A stretch of DNA of 64,000 nt. Origin: Balneola sp. GTDB lineage: Bacteria > Bacteroidota > Rhodothermia > Balneolales > Balneolaceae. Within the stretch, counting starts at the first letter, position 1; every line of letters begins with the position of its first letter. Below the pieces are notes generated by a model. It was not told the origin of the DNA and searched no databases. It saw only the letters and a list, made by a program, of their open reading frames with translations. Below, one piece after another: positions 9,001 through 22,500 of this stretch. The translations under genes were made by a program, and so were the position numbers. The stretch lies in NCBI GenBank assembly GCA_002694685.1, contig NZMW01000013.1, forward strand, positions 144,701 to 208,700, given 5' to 3'.

Positions 9001-12000
9001 TTAGTTAGCCAGTTCTACTTCTTTAGTACTGCTAAAAGGATTCCAATTAATGGCTTTTGCCTTTTCTAGCAGTTGATCTGTAGTAATGTAAACAACAGGG
9101 ATAAAGATCAGCGTAACAAGAGTAGAAGCTGTTAATCCACCAATCACAACTCTGGCAAGAGAAGCTTGAATTTCGGCTCCGGCGCCCAATCCAAACGAAA
9201 GAGGAAGAAGGCCCAATACGGTAGTCAAGGTAGTCATAAGGATTGGTCGGAGGCGTAAACGTCCTGCTTCAATAACCGCTTCTAAAACCGGCATATTCTT
9301 TTCCCGCCTCATGAGATTAATGTAATCGACCAGAACGATGGCATTATTAACCACAATCCCGACGAGCATTATCATCCCCATTAAACTTTGGATGTTTAGT
9401 GTAGTTCCAGTTAATAAAAGGGCGGGGATTACACCAATCATCGCTAAAGGTACAGAGAACATAACCACCAGCGGATCAAGGAAACGCTCGAACTGTCCGG
9501 CCATCACCATATAAATAAGAATGAGGGCCATGATGATTGACATGGCGAAGTCATCAGCAGCTTTTTGCTGTTCTTCATACTCTCCACCGAAAACAATAGT
9601 GAAACCGGATGGCAGAGGGAAGTCAGACAGTTCAGCCTGAATAGATTCGACCGCTTCACCGAGTGCAATTCCACTTTCAAGGTTTGCGGTGATGTTTGTT
9701 ACTCGCTGTCCATTGATACGGTTGATATCTTCAGGTCCGCGACCGCTTTCTTTTCTTATGACAGAAGAGACGGGTATCACACCTCCGTCAGGTGTACGAA
9801 TTGAAATGTTATCAATATCCAAAGTTCCTAAGCGATCTTCAGGTTGCAGGCGAACGGTGATTGGATATTCGTCGCCACCAATACGGTAAGAACCTGCTCG
9901 GCTACCGCCAATATTTGTCTGTATAACTTGTGCTACTTCACGTACCGAAAGGCCCAGATCGGCGATTTTCTCGCGGTCAAACAAAATCCGTTCTTCCGGA
10001 GTACCTTCACTTCTCCCGGCGCGTACCTCAACAATACCCGGAATGTTTTCTACACGCAGCTTAATCTCTTGAGCGATTTCATAGGCTTTATCAATGTCAT
10101 AACCGCGAAGTTCAAACTGTACGTCCTCGCCGCCACCGCCGCCAAATACACGGCGAAGGATCCATAATCCGGATTGAGCATCAACTCTGATATCAGCACC
10201 CGGAACTTTGCCGGTTAAATTTTCACGAATTTCAGCAGCCAGGTCTGAGGTGCTTTGAGATCGCTCAGACTGAGGTACCATGGCTATTTCAACCTCAGCA
10301 CGGCCATCCCGTACTTCAGTAGTGAAATATTCAACATCCTCCATGGGCAGCGTAGCGCGTACAATATCTTCGAGCTCTTTCAGATAGAGATTTTGAACAG
10401 CTATGTTGGTTCCGTCTGCCATTTCTAAATCGATATCAATTTCGTCAGCATCTGTCTGTGGGGCTAGTTCAACAGGAATAATAGGAACGAGCAAGAAGCT
10501 GCCCACGACCAATACAGCAGTGACTACAAAAACCATAGGTTTGTGTTGGAGCGTTTTTTCAAGAATACCTGAATATTTGGTTTCCAGCTTCAAAAAGAAT
10601 TTCTGAAATTTTCCTTTCTTGTTGTCCATTCCCTTCTGAACGGTAAGGAACCTGCTGGAAAGCATAGGAACTAACGTCAGGGCTACCAATAATGAACAGA
10701 CAAGGGCAAAGACTACTACCAGTGCCAATTCTTGAAATAATAAACCAGAGACGGTCTGCATAAAAACAACAGGAAGGAAAATTACACAAGTTGTTAAAGT
10801 GGAGGCTACAATAGCTCCGGCTACCTGTTTAGTACCGATTAAAGCGCTGGTTTCTAAATCTTCGCCTTCTTCTTCCCGAAGCCGGATGATGTTTTCTAAT
10901 ACTACAATTCCATTATCTACAATGAGGCCAACACCAAGAGCCAGTCCTCCAAAGCTCATTTGATTGAGGGTCAGATCGTTGAAATAGAGAAGCGCAAAAG
11001 TGGCAATGATGGAAATTGGAATCGCCATCGCTATAATAAAGGTGGATGAGCCATTTCTGAAAAAGACATAGAGTACTACCACCGCGAGTAAAGCTCCCCA
11101 CATGGCTGAACTTTGCACATTGTCTATAGAACTTTGAATAAATTCACTTTGGTCGGTAGTAATAAAAAGGTTTAGATCACTTCGCTGGCTATTGATCTGT
11201 TCAATTTCTTTTCGGATGTCTTCTGCAACAGCGACTGTGTTTGCTCCCGTTTGTTTACGAATTCCAAATCGAACCATCGGTTTCTCATCAATAGAAACAA
11301 CCCGGTCTAAATCTTGATAACCAAAGGAGACATTTGCTACATCTTTAACACGAATAGGTTTGCTGTCTACGGTCGTGATAACTGTATTCGCAATTTGTTC
11401 GATGGACTCATATTCACCTAAAGTACGAACGTAAAGCTGTTGGAGCCCGGAGTTTACATTACCACCGGGGAGATTTGCATTTTCACGAGCAATAGCTTGC
11501 TGTACCTGAGCCGTGGAAAGTCCACTGGCAATAAGCCGGTCTCTTTTGATGTCGACTTTCACTTCACGGTTAATACCACCCCATATATCAATAGAACCAA
11601 CACCATTTATTTGTTCAAATCGTTTGGTGATTTCGCGATCGAGCAGAACCGTTAGTTCAGCCAGATTCATATCTGAGTTAGCACCGATAATAACGATTGG
11701 GAAATTATTGGGATCAAATTTCCAGATGCGGGGTGCATCGGCTTCAGGGGGAATTGTTCCCCGAACTCGATCTAGGGCAGCTCGGACATCATTAGAAGCT
11801 ACATCCACATCTACGCTTTGAGCGAACTCAAGAGTCACCCGGCTGCGCCCTTCACTAGAACTGGAACGGACTCTTTCAACTCCGGGGACACCGGCCAGAG
11901 CATTTTCAATAGGCTCTGTTATAATTTGCTCCATCTCCGCTGGCCCAACATTGGGATACTCAGTAGCAACAGTAAGCTGCGGGTATTCGATGGGCGGGAG

Positions 12001-12108
12001 GAGATCAACTGGCAGGAAACGAAAGCCTATTACACCAAGGGTAATAATGATCAAAAAGACCATCGAAGTAGCAATAGGACGCTTTATAGAGGTTTCTGTA
12101 ATTGGCAT
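9001..12108 (-). CDS. RND efflux permease (HAE1 family), pump 1
   Basis: A 1035-residue inner-membrane transporter of the hydrophobe/amphiphile efflux type, which moves drugs, detergents or similar compounds out with proton influx. The N-terminal helix (residues about 10-30), two large periplasmic loops and two blocks of helices are all present, and the length matches AcrB-like pumps. In helix 4 the sequence is [13 protein letters not shown], keeping one of the two proton-relay Asp residues (near residue 396). In helix 10 [11 protein letters not shown] has Asn where AcrB has the relay Lys (near 922); this resembles the SwrC-like branch. A glycine run (FGGGGGED) lies in the second periplasmic loop. 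It starts 11 bases after the adaptor stop. No TolC gene is attached. Confidence 0.95.
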   Translation of the reverse strand: MPITETSIKRPIATSMVFLIIITLGVIGFRFLPVDLLPPIEYPQLTVATEYPNVGPAEMEQIITEPIENALAGVPGVERVRSSSSEGRSRVTLEFAQSVDVDVASNDVRAALDRVRGTIPPEADAPRIWKFDPNNFPIVIIGANSDMNLAELTVLLDREITKRFEQINGVGSIDIWGGINREVKVDIKRDRLIASGLSTAQVQQAIARENANLPGGNVNSGLQQLYVRTLGEYESIEQIANTVITTVDSKPIRVKDVANVSFGYQDLDRVVSIDEKPMVRFGIRKQTGANTVAVAEDIRKEIEQINSQRSDLNLFITTDQSEFIQSSIDNVQSSAMWGALLAVVVLYVFFRNGSSTFIIAMAIPISIIATFALLYFNDLTLNQMSFGGLALGVGLIVDNGIVVLENIIRLREEEGEDLETSALIGTKQVAGAIVASTLTTCVIFLPVVFMQTVSGLLFQELALVVVFALVCSLLVALTLVPMLSSRFLTVQKGMDNKKGKFQKFFLKLETKYSGILEKTLQHKPMVFVVTAVLVVGSFLLVPIIPVELAPQTDADEIDIDLEMADGTNIAVQNLYLKELEDIVRATLPMEDVEYFTTEVRDGRAEVEIAMVPQSERSQSTSDLAAEIRENLTGKVPGADIRVDAQSGLWILRRVFGGGGGEDVQFELRGYDIDKAYEIAQEIKLRVENIPGIVEVRAGRSEGTPEERILFDREKIADLGLSVREVAQVIQTNIGGSRAGSYRIGGDEYPITVRLQPEDRLGTLDIDNISIRTPDGGVIPVSSVIRKESGRGPEDINRINGQRVTNITANLESGIALGEAVESIQAELSDFPLPSGFTIVFGGEYEEQQKAADDFAMSIIMALILIYMVMAGQFERFLDPLVVMFSVPLAMIGVIPALLLTGTTLNIQSLMGMIMLVGIVVNNAIVLVDYINLMRREKNMPVLEAVIEAGRLRLRPILMTTLTTVLGLLPLSFGLGAGAEIQASLARVVIGGLTASTLVTLIFIPVVYITTDQLLEKAKAINWNPFSSTKEVELAN

Positions 12109-12119
12109 GATCGTGGCGT

Positions 12120-13454
12120 TTAGAGAGTTACGTTATTTTGTGCACCATCACGCTCTTGCATGATTTCTTTCAATAAATCTTCCCGCTGAAGCTGTTGCAG
12201 CTGGAAGATACGTTCCCAACTCATAGTGCGAATACGAGCTTGTGTACGTCCCTCAGACAATAAATCTTGACCTACAGTGACAATCCATTGCCCGCTTTCT
12301 AAACCATTCACCCCTAATTCCATTCTACCCTGAGCAATTACATCAACTGGTTTAAACTGAACGGGAGTTGGTTCGGTCATGGATCTTGGTCTGACAGCGC
12401 CATTATTACTGGTGTCGCTAACAGGCTTAATTTCAGAACCAAGTGAGGAAGCAATAAATACACCCTGCTCTCCACTTGTAGGATCTGTGTAAAGAGCGCT
12501 TACAGGAATGAGGGTAGCCTGCTGACTTTCACCAAAGAAAATATCTACAGGAACGAACATCCCTGGACGAAGAAGTCCGTTTACATTGTCTACATCAATC
12601 TCAGCCTCTGTACTTCGTGTAATTTCATTTAGAAAAGGGGAGATGCGGGATAGCTTAGCATTAATTGGAACTTTCTGGCCATCACCGTTTTCAACTATGA
12701 TACGTGCAGATTGACCTACCTGTATTTTATTAAGCATGTTTTCAGTTAGGATGATCTCGACTTTTAACTTTGTAAGATCACCAATAAGAAAAAGCTGAGT
12801 GCCTGTATTTGCCTGCATCCCAATTTCAGCATTTCGTTGCCCAACTGTTCCCGAAATGGGAGCCCGGATAACAGCTTTGTCGAGTTCATCTCTACGTTCT
12901 TCTACTAATGATGCTGCTTGTTCTAGTCGTGCTTCAGCGAGCTCAACGTTAGCTTCTGCTGAAAGTAACTGTGCCTCAATTTGCTCAACTTCAACATCAC
13001 TGGTTAAATCTTTTTCTTCGAGCTGTTTGGTACGTTTGAATTCGGACTGGACCTCGGCAAGCTGAGCTTTGGATTGCTTTAGCTGAGCATTGTTGATTTT
13101 ATAGCCTGCTTCAGCTTGTTGTAGCTGTTTTTGTAGTACATCTGTATTTAGCTGGACTAATTTCTCGCCCTTCTCAACATACTGTCCGTTGCGAACGAAA
13201 ACTTGTTCAACCGTTCCCGATATCTGAGGATATAGAGGAACCTGATTTTCGGATCTCACATTACCACTGAATCGTTCTACGAGTGGTAGTGATCCAAATC
13301 GGGCTTGAACTGCCTCAACGGATGGAATGACAGAGTTACCTCTATCTGTATTTTGGGCATTATTACTATCACTATCTGAGCATGCACTCAGTGATGCAAT
13401 CAGCAATGCTGATAAAAGAAGGTTGGTTACTTTAAAAGGCTTTTTCATAATCAT
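12120..13454 (-). CDS. RND pump 1 periplasmic adaptor, lipoprotein type
   Basis: A membrane-fusion protein of 444 residues that links the permease at 9001 to an outer-membrane channel. It begins with a signal peptide and lipobox (SLSACSDS), so it should be lipid-anchored. The order is barrel-sandwich N-terminal half, a long alpha-helical hairpin (about residues 105-190, rich in Ala, Glu, Gln and Leu), the second lipoyl half (RAPISGTVGQRN) and a beta-barrel domain. The track begins at ATG 13452-13454, with a second in-frame ATG two codons on; either may be used. It is the first gene of a two-gene operon with the permease; the missing TolC partner must come from elsewhere, perhaps the TolC at 50041. 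Confidence 0.93.
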   Translation of the reverse strand: MIMKKPFKVTNLLLSALLIASLSACSDSDSNNAQNTDRGNSVIPSVEAVQARFGSLPLVERFSGNVRSENQVPLYPQISGTVEQVFVRNGQYVEKGEKLVQLNTDVLQKQLQQAEAGYKINNAQLKQSKAQLAEVQSEFKRTKQLEEKDLTSDVEVEQIEAQLLSAEANVELAEARLEQAASLVEERRDELDKAVIRAPISGTVGQRNAEIGMQANTGTQLFLIGDLTKLKVEIILTENMLNKIQVGQSARIIVENGDGQKVPINAKLSRISPFLNEITRSTEAEIDVDNVNGLLRPGMFVPVDIFFGESQQATLIPVSALYTDPTSGEQGVFIASSLGSEIKPVSDTSNNGAVRPRSMTEPTPVQFKPVDVIAQGRMELGVNGLESGQWIVTVGQDLLSEGRTQARIRTMSWERIFQLQQLQREDLLKEIMQERDGAQNNVTL

Positions 13455-13522
13455 TAGTTGGGTTCGATTAAAGTTAACCCGATTATGTGGAAAAGCGCTC
13501 CCTCTGATTTGTTAAATGCTAT

Positions 13523-13576
13523 TAAAAAGAAAGCCTCCATAAATAGTCACTTTTAAGTGAAATCTACGGGGGCTTT
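13523..13576 (-). terminator. rho-independent terminator of the giant surface-protein operon
   Basis: On the minus strand AAAGCC(C)CC pairs with GGAGGCTTT around an inner perfect hairpin (TCACTT-TT-AAGTGA, 13547-13560), followed by CTTTTT. It lies just after the stop at 13598. Confidence 0.85.
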
Positions 13577-13597
13577 AAAAGCTTGAGAGAGATGGCT

Positions 13598-16500
13598 TTA
13601 CTTAACCATCATCATTTTCTTAGTGGCGGTGTAAAATTTACCAGACTGTGACTGCACATTCAGTACGTAAATGTACATTCCCGAGGCATATCGGGAGGCA
13701 TCCCAGTTCACTTTATAGTATCCCGCGCGGATGCTGTTCTCATTCAGCAACGTTTCAATTTTACGTCCGAGGATGTCATACACCGTCAGACTCACTTTCG
13801 CTTGTTCCGCCAGTTCATAGTGAATACTTGTAGACGGGTTAAACGGATTCGGATAGTTCTGTGAAAGTGTGAACGTTTCCGGAAGATCTTCACGAACCTG
13901 AACAGCTTTCATCGCTGTCTGTTGTAGTGATGGCTGATTTCTGGCACGAATATCAGAGCTGATGACCATCTCGGAGTCTTCATCACTGAGGGCACTAAAA
14001 GTTACAGAAACCATATCTCGGTCGGTAATAGAAGAAAGCGTTCCAAAGTTTGCGATGTTCAGCGTAAGGATACCGTTGGCAGTATCGGCATGAGAAAGAA
14101 ATACATTCGCATTCTCACTATGAATATCAAATAGACCGCGGTCTTCAACACCTTCGAGTGTAAGCTTGTCCTCATCATAATCGATAATTAATGACAAGCC
14201 TTCCACACTGTCAGGGTGGGAGAGGCTAAAGTCATAGGTGACTTCCCGCTTTGCTTGCGATGGATTGGTTACATATTCAGCTTGAGTCTCCACTTTTTTA
14301 TAACTGATGAAAGTCAGCGAATCAGCAAAGATTTCATCCATTAACTCTTTGGAAGCTGAGCTTGGGCCTGTTGCAGTCTTGTTAATGTCTGAGGTACCAT
14401 CTAGCTCATTCCGCCCATTAGTTTGGCGAGAAGTTGTTCGAGCGGTGGTATTAGTTCCGTTGAATGATTTTCTCAAAGCCGCAAAGGAGTTTGCTTTGGC
14501 TGCTTTATTACGTTCCTGGGTTAGGTTCCAGTAGCGAATAAAGGCGACGATGTCATCAACGTTGAAGTTATTATCAGGAGCTAAGCGTGCATATGGGAAT
14601 GAGCTTGAGCTAAAGTCCAAAGGACCTGTCTCAAAACTAAAGTTATCACTTCTCCACCCGTTGCCAAAGCTGACGAGGTCAGTCAGGTTGACTTCAAAAT
14701 CAGCGGTGAAATCTCCAATCATGGTTGTGTAGAAATCCTGAGAAGCGAATACATCATCTGAACTAGTTTGCTGTCCATCATCATCAGTATCGATGAAATA
14801 TTGTCCGCCACTGTTATCCGAAACAACCTGTGAAGACACTTCAACAGAGAGAGTATCTAATGCATAAAAACTCATGTTTTCGACCAGCAATTCATTTCCT
14901 GAAATGGAGAGGTCCCCAACAGGCAATGATTCTCCTGTTCTTGTAGTGATAGTTATGGCTCCCGAGAAGAAGTCAGTAAAGTTGGGAATGCTGTTGATAC
15001 CGTTTGAAGAGTTAAAAAAGAGTGAAAAACCCTGATTTACCCTAATAATGTTATTACTTCCAGCATCCAGTCTTGTGATCTGAAGCGGATTAATGGTGAA
15101 GTTTCTAAACAAACCAATCTGAGAAGATGAATTTGATCTGTACGCTACATCAAGTCTTCCATTTCCATCCATGTCTGTGGCAACAACTCGGTCTATACTC
15201 GTGCTGCTTGAACCCAGATTGTTGGAAGATGAAAAACTACCATTTCCAGTATTCCGGAACCAAAATGCTTCTCGGGTATTTGGAGATGAAGTGATGATAT
15301 CTTTAAGTCCATCTCCATCCAGATCAGCTATAGCAACGTCAGATGCGCCGCTAATTCCACTACCGCCTGTAATGGTGGTGAATGAACCTTGACTATCAGA
15401 ATTAATCAGAACTTCAATAAGATCGTCATCTGAAGAAGCGTAAATAAGATCAAGATCACCATCGTTGTCTAAATCACTACCTATGACTTTCTCAGGGAAA
15501 TTAATACCGGTAAGAGTGGTTTCGGTGAAGCTGCCATCGCCATTATTATAGTAGGCGGCAATTATATTCCGTCCCTGTATTGCAGCAACAACATCAACGA
15601 GCCTGTCTCCATTGAAATCCCCGGCGTAAATAGATCGAATGTTTCCGGCAGAGCTGGCAACAATGTTTTCTGCTCCAAAGGATACTGAAGAATTAACGCT
15701 CGTATTCTCATACCAGCTGATTTTGCCATCATTACTTGAAGAGATTATGACATCCTCATATCCGTCATCATTAATGTCGGCTGAAGCAATATCTGTAATA
15801 CCGGAGTGGCTTACCGTAATAGATGTAAGGTCTAAGAAAGAAGACCGATTTGTGCTGCCATTATTCTTAAGCACATGAAAGACGTTATCCTGATAAGAAG
15901 TAAACACAAAATCAGGATAGTCCGTACCAAAGATGCTGGTAGGTTTGATGATATTTGGGTCAATCGAGCTGCCTAAGTTTATATTTCTTAGCTGGCTGTA
16001 AGGGTTGGAGCCATCAGAATAATAAAGGCCAATTTGGTTCAAGTCCGGTCTTGTTACCACCAAATCTTCTAAACCGTCACTGTCTAAGTCAGCACTTGCT
16101 ATACTACCTGTACCACCTCCACCACCGGCTGTTTCGGTTGGTGAAGAAAAGGTTCCGTCATTCTCAGTGAGTAACCTGAAAGGTGCTGGATAATTATAGT
16201 TAATACCGTTTGTTGTGATCGAAATATCAGTTGTTCCAGACAAGCCCGATGGAACTTCAACTGTAACCAGATTAGGATACGTATCGATGACGTTCGCCGA
16301 GGTGTTACCAAAGTTAACGGTTGTGCTTCCTGAAATTCCGACCCCGGAAATTCGGATAATATTGCCTGCGACACCGGCTAAAGGCTCAATGTTCGCTATT
16401 TGAGTAGAAATAGCTTTTATAGCTACACTGTCAGATCGGGTTTGAGTTCCGTTATCGTCAACAGAAGCAACGCGGTAGTAATAAGTGACAGCATTGGTGA

Positions 16501-19500
16501 TGTCATTGTCTGTAAAGGATGTTTCCGTTTGAACACCATTTGATACAGACACGTAATTATCTACAGGCTCAACACTACGATAGATCTCATATCCTTGTAA
16601 ATCAGTGTCGCTGTTTGCATCCCAATTCAGTATCACGCTTCCAATATCTCGAGAAGCCGTGATACCGGTTGGAGCGTCTGGCGGGGTGTCAACATTGTTG
16701 ATCTGTAAAATAGAATTGGATGTATAGTCACTGGCAAGGATATCTAAATCACCGTCGCCGTTAAGATCAGAAATAGCAAGAGCTCTGATTTCTCCCGCAC
16801 CGGTAACTAAGTATTCAGCAGCACTAAAGTTCTCAGAACCTAAATTTCTATACAACACTACATCGCCATTAAGAGTACCAACAACAACTTCGAGTAATCC
16901 ATCACCATTAAGATCACCTACTGCTGCAGTAGTCGGATCAATTAGGTCCTCAGAAATAATTTTCTGAGTTGAGAAAGAACCAGAACCGGCATTGTTTGAG
17001 TACCAGGCTACTTTAGAATCTGTTTGAGATATGGTCAGGAGGTCTACATCACTGTCACCATCAATATTGCCGGCTATAACATTTCTTGGCAGATCAAAAG
17101 AAGAAGTAATTAATGTTCGTCCTCCAAATGAACTTCCATTATTCGGATAGTAAACCAGCTGATCGGTTCCTTCAAGTGTTGCAATAATTTCAAATCGACC
17201 ATCTTCATTGATATCAACTCCAGCGATATCATTTACGAGCGGGGCATTTGAATCAACCGTTACTTGCGTTGTGAAATTTCCAGTTCCATCATTCTGATAA
17301 AGGAAAATATCGTCTGTAATTCTGCTAGAGTGTATAAGATCAATATCGCCATCTCCATCAGCATCAAAGGCAAGAAGTGATTGTTCAGAATAATCATTAC
17401 CTACACGTTCAGGGAAAGATTGAACGGTGCTGGTAGAAACTAATCCAAAAGATCCATCTCCGTTGTTTGAATACCAGATTAAAGATCGATCATAAACAGC
17501 AGCTATATCAATCAGGGTATCTCCATCAAAATCTGCATAGACAACATCTCTGGCTCCGAGGTTGCCTTCATTACCGATGCTCTGAACTCCTGAAAAGCTT
17601 CCATCTCCTTGATTAGCTAAGGAAATTAGATTCTCACCGGCAGATTGATTGTAGAGTGAAGCCAGAATATCGTTATCAAGATCAGAATCTAAATCAATGG
17701 CTCTCAGCGTAGTTGCTCCCAAAATACCGGAAGGTAAAATTGAGTTTGCTTCCTGGAAGAATCCACTTTCGCCAGCTGTTGTTTCGAGTACGGTAAATAA
17801 ATCTGGGAGAGGCAAGAATATTGTACCACTAACAGTAACCAGAACTTCGTGATTACCGGGAGTAATACTTGGTACTGTTACCACAATTTGATTTGGCAAT
17901 TGGGTAACAACAGGTGCGTCAATTTCACCAATGTCAACAAGTACAGAACCTGCTGTAGTAGGTAAGTTAGTACCATAGATAGTTATAGAGGTACCTGCAT
18001 CAGCGGCTGTTGTGTTGATGCCATAAACAGAAATGATATCAAAACCACTTGTGGCTTCATTACTGAGGTCGCTTTGGATATTTAAATCAGAACTGTAAGT
18101 AGCAATCCGGTAATAATAGCGGGTATTTGCCTGAACATTACTGTCAACAAAAGAAGTACCCGTCAATAATGATGGATTTATTTTAGTTGCTGAAGTAGAA
18201 TCTGTAAAAGGCTCTGTGGCTCTATAAATATTATATCCTGAAGCATTGACAGATAAACTCTGATCCCAACTCAGGTTAATAGATGAAGCTGCTTCATTAG
18301 CTACCACATTTGAAGGAGGGGAGACCGATAAATCAATGATGTCAGTCTGATTAATAGGCTCAAGGCGATAATCACCAACCTCCCCTTCGCTTACAATACC
18401 TTCAAAGGCAAATGTTTCAGGAATTTCAGTGCCGAGTATATTCGTAAATAGGGGGCCTGAAGCGTATAGAAAGCTATTTTGATTAAGAATATCAGATTCA
18501 TAAAGATCATATGATGTGAATTCCCGGAAAGTTGAACCGGTACTGTCGGTTGATAAGTCATTAATGCGAACTAATACCGACTCATAGGTTTCAGATACAT
18601 CATCAAGAGTGATCGTTATAGGATCAGGTAAAGTATTTCCGGTAGAAAGAGAGGTGTATTCCTGAATATTTACGATTTCCATGAGTCCGCCAAATTCAGA
18701 TCTCTGTCCTAAAATTTCTAAGGAATCACCTTCCTGAATATTCTGGCCAAAAACTACATCATTAAAATCTGCTGCTCGATAAACATGCAGGCCAGCAGAA
18801 CCATCCTGTAATTTGAAGATATTGTCTGTACGGCGGGTTACAATACCACGCACCCGAATATAAGAGCCTTTAGTCGTCAACCGAGCATCTGCAATTGATG
18901 AAAGATTTACACTAAGAGTACCCGTGTTTTCGTACCAGGCTATTTTATCGTCAAGGCGGGAGGCAGAGAGTACATCCAGATCGCCGTCACTGTCGAGGTC
19001 GGCGGCATATACGCTTTCAGCTCCAGCAGCAATAGTAGTAATATCGGCTTGAGTGCTAAAAGAACCGTTACCGTTATTTTGGTACCAGGCAATTTTGTTG
19101 TCAGATAGTGAAGCGGATAGTACGTCTTGGTCGCCATCGCCGTCGAGGTCGGCGGCATATACGGTATTGGCACCATCAGCAAGGGTAGAAATAATGGTTT
19201 GAGCGCCAAAGGTGCCGTCCCCGTTATTTTCGTACCAGGCAATTTTATCGTCAAGGCTGGAGGCAGAGAGCACATCCAGGTCGCCGTCGCCGTCGAGGTC
19301 TATAGCATATACGCTTTGGGCACCGTCAGCAAAGGTAGAAATAATGGTTTGAGCGCCAAAAGTACCGTCGCCATTATTTTGGTACCAAGCAATTTTGTCG
19401 TCAAAGAAAGACGCGGATAGCACGTCTTGGTCTCCATCGCCGTCAAGGTCAGCCGCATATACACTTCTGCCACTACTGGTGAGGGTAGAAATAGTGGTTT

Positions 19501-22500
19501 GAGCGCCAAAGGTGCCGTCGCCGTTATTTTCGTACCAGGCAATTTTGTCGTCTGATTTAGAAGCAGAGAGTACATCTATATCACCGTCATTGTCTAGGTC
19601 TATCGCATATACGCTTTCAGCACCGTCAGCGAGGGTAGAAATAACGGTTTGAGAGGCGAAGGTACCGTCGCCATTATTTTGGTACCAGGCAATTTTGTCG
19701 TCAAAGCTAGAAGCGGATAACACGTCTTGGTCTCCGTCGCCGTCGAGGTCAGCCGCATAAACGCTACTAGGCCCGTTAGCAAGGGTAGAAATAACGGTTT
19801 GAGTGCCAAAAGTACCGTCGCCATTATTTTGGTACCAGGCAATTTTGTCATCAGTGTAGGAAGCAGAGATTACGTCCAGATCGCCATCACCATCGAGGTC
19901 GGTTGCAAATACGCTATAAGCTGCATCTCCAAGTGTAGAAATAACAGATTGAGTGGCAAAGTTAGCGGAAATAGGTTGGAGTGAAGTAAAATTACCCGCA
20001 TAAGTCTCTGAGAAAGAGTTAGCTGTAACTGAGACCTCTGCATTTCCGGGGCTAACAGCTGGGACCGTTACGACCAATTTAGTTGCTGAAGCTTCTACAA
20101 CATCTGCTGAAAAGCCTCCAATGGAAACCGCATTTGATGTTGGGTTTGAATCAAATCCTTTACCATAAATAGTAATATTAGTTCCAGGCGCAGCCGCTTC
20201 AGGGAATACTTTTGATATAGCAAAATTCAATCCTGCGGCTATATCTTCTTCATAGGTAGGGGTTAGTTGGTAACCGCCGTTAGCTGACGCGGTTGCTAAG
20301 GTTGACTGACGTAAAACACCTACGTAGTTAAACAGACTAGGTATCTCAACACCATCTAATTCATTCTGTATTGCCCCGCCAATCCTCATAGTAGAAGGAT
20401 AGGTAACTCCATCTTGGATAAGGTCGTATGAAGTGTCGTTTGTAAAAGTACCCGAGCTAGGCGTGGAAATATTTGTGATCTTTACCAATTCAGATTCATA
20501 TTCTTCTCCCAAATCAGCAAGAGTTATCTCCTGTGGTTCAGGTAACGCGTTATTACGTGACGGTACAGAGAAATCCGTAACATTATCAAATTCTAAAAGA
20601 CTATTAAATTCGGTAAGCTGTCCTGTAACAATCAGGGAATCTCCTGCAACGATATCACCATTAATTATTGCAGTATCAATAGCTGAAGCTGATGGAGCAA
20701 AAACATGCAGCCCAGAATTTCCATCTTGGATAGAAATGTTATTTCCTAATACTCTTGTAACTACCCCTTTTGTTTTCAGGGTGGTACCTAATGAAGCATT
20801 CCGTACATCAGCAATAGGGGTGACAGGTAAATTACCAATGAACTCAATATCGTCCCAATAATAAGTCTGTTCTCCGGCATCGGCTCCGGTTGTTCCAAAG
20901 TTGAAGAAGATGGTTAATTTATCGTAAATATTTCCAAAGTTGATTGCAGAAGTGCCATCTAAATGATTACTAAAGTCAAAATACAAGGTTTCCCACCCAC
21001 CGGATGTTGTAGTATTTACTTGAGTCTCAACACTAATATTTATATCAGAGGTATTTTCTGCTTTAAGCAAAATTGGGATGCCGGCAGCCGGAGACCAAAC
21101 TCTTACACTCATTAGTGTATTACCGGAGGAGAAAGGGATAGCTTCAGCCAGGTCCATAGTGGTTCCGGCTATATTTTCTGCAAGCTGACTTCGTACAGTT
21201 TCAGCTACTAAATTTGAAGAGTTCTCTGGGTCCTGAACAACACGTGAGGAATTTCCACCAAAATCTATGAAGTCGTAAAAAACGCCGCTGTCGTCAAAAG
21301 TGATTGGGAGACTTGGAGTAACTAATGGAATTCCTGTGTTTTCATACCAGGAAATCTCATCATTGAATTCGGAGGCAGTGAGTACATCTAAGTCGCCATC
21401 TCCATCCAGGTCGGCAGCTATTACTGTATTAGCTCCATCAGCTAAGTCGGTAATTATTTGTTGGCTTCCAAAGGTTCCGTCTCCAAAGCTTTCATACCAG
21501 GCAATTTTGTCGTCGAAAGTAGAAGCTGATAGAACATCTTGATCACCGTCCCCATCCAAATCAGCTGTATAAACACTAGCTGCTCCATCAGCAATGTTTG
21601 AGATGATATTCTGATTAGAAAAAGTCCCGTCTCCAAAGTTTTCATACCAGGCAATACGGTCATCATTTATAGAGCTGGAAAGTATATCCATGTCTCCATC
21701 ATTGTCTAAATCTGAGGCAAATACATCAGTTGCTACATCTCCACCACCAATATTTGTACTCGCTGCAAAAGTGCCATCTCCGTTATTTGGGTACCATGCA
21801 ATTTCGACACCAGAGGCAGCGGAAATCACGTCTAAATCACCGTCATTATCTAGATCGGCTGTGTAAACATTTTGTGGCTGTGTTGCAGAGGTAGATATGT
21901 TAACTGCCGGTGCAAAAGTAGCATCCCCAAAGTTTTCATACCAGTCAATCCTATTGTCGAAAAGAGAAGTGATTAATATGTCTACATCACCATCACCGTC
22001 AATATCTGCCGTATGCAAACCATTTAAGCCACTATAAAAACCAGAAGAGAGTATAGTTTCTGTGAAGAAGTTTCCTGCTCCATCATTTTCATACCAAACA
22101 AGTTGGTTGTTGGCTGTTGTATAAACGACATCAAGGTCACCATCTCCATCAAAGTCTGCTGCACGTACCTTTCTTGCATCGCTGGCATTGATGGTAATCA
22201 AAGATTCAGAACCAAAGGTGCCATCCCCATTGTTAGCAAACCAAGAAATGGTGTTGTCAATACCGGAAGCTGTTAAAACATCCTGATCGCCGTCTCCGTC
22301 CAAATCGGCAGGGTATACATCAAATGCAGCATCACTGGAATTTGTGATCAGGTTCTGGCTTCCAAAAGAAGCATTTGTTTGATCCAGAACCGTAAATAAA
22401 TCAGGGTAGGTGTATTCTCCAATGATGGTGGAGAGAGTTAAGTCATAATTACCAGGGGATAAATTCTCATTGACCTGAAAAGTCATTTTGTTATCTGACT

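Noticed and set aside
13459..13482. GGGTT/AACCC inverted repeat upstream of the RND adaptor as operator
   Set aside because: The arms are only five bases with a long spacer, which is expected by chance in this much sequence.
18940..19851. Several repeat-bearing open frames on both strands inside the giant gene
   Set aside because: They are shadows of the repeated coding sequence in other frames, with Lys-Leu-Pro-Gly or Val-Pro-Gly-Asn-Phe runs that follow from the repeat, and have no starts or context of their own.
18925..19985. Regular 150-base repeats suggesting a CRISPR-like or satellite array
   Set aside because: The repeats are in frame inside one long gene and encode 50-residue FG-GAP units; there are no short direct repeats with unique spacers.
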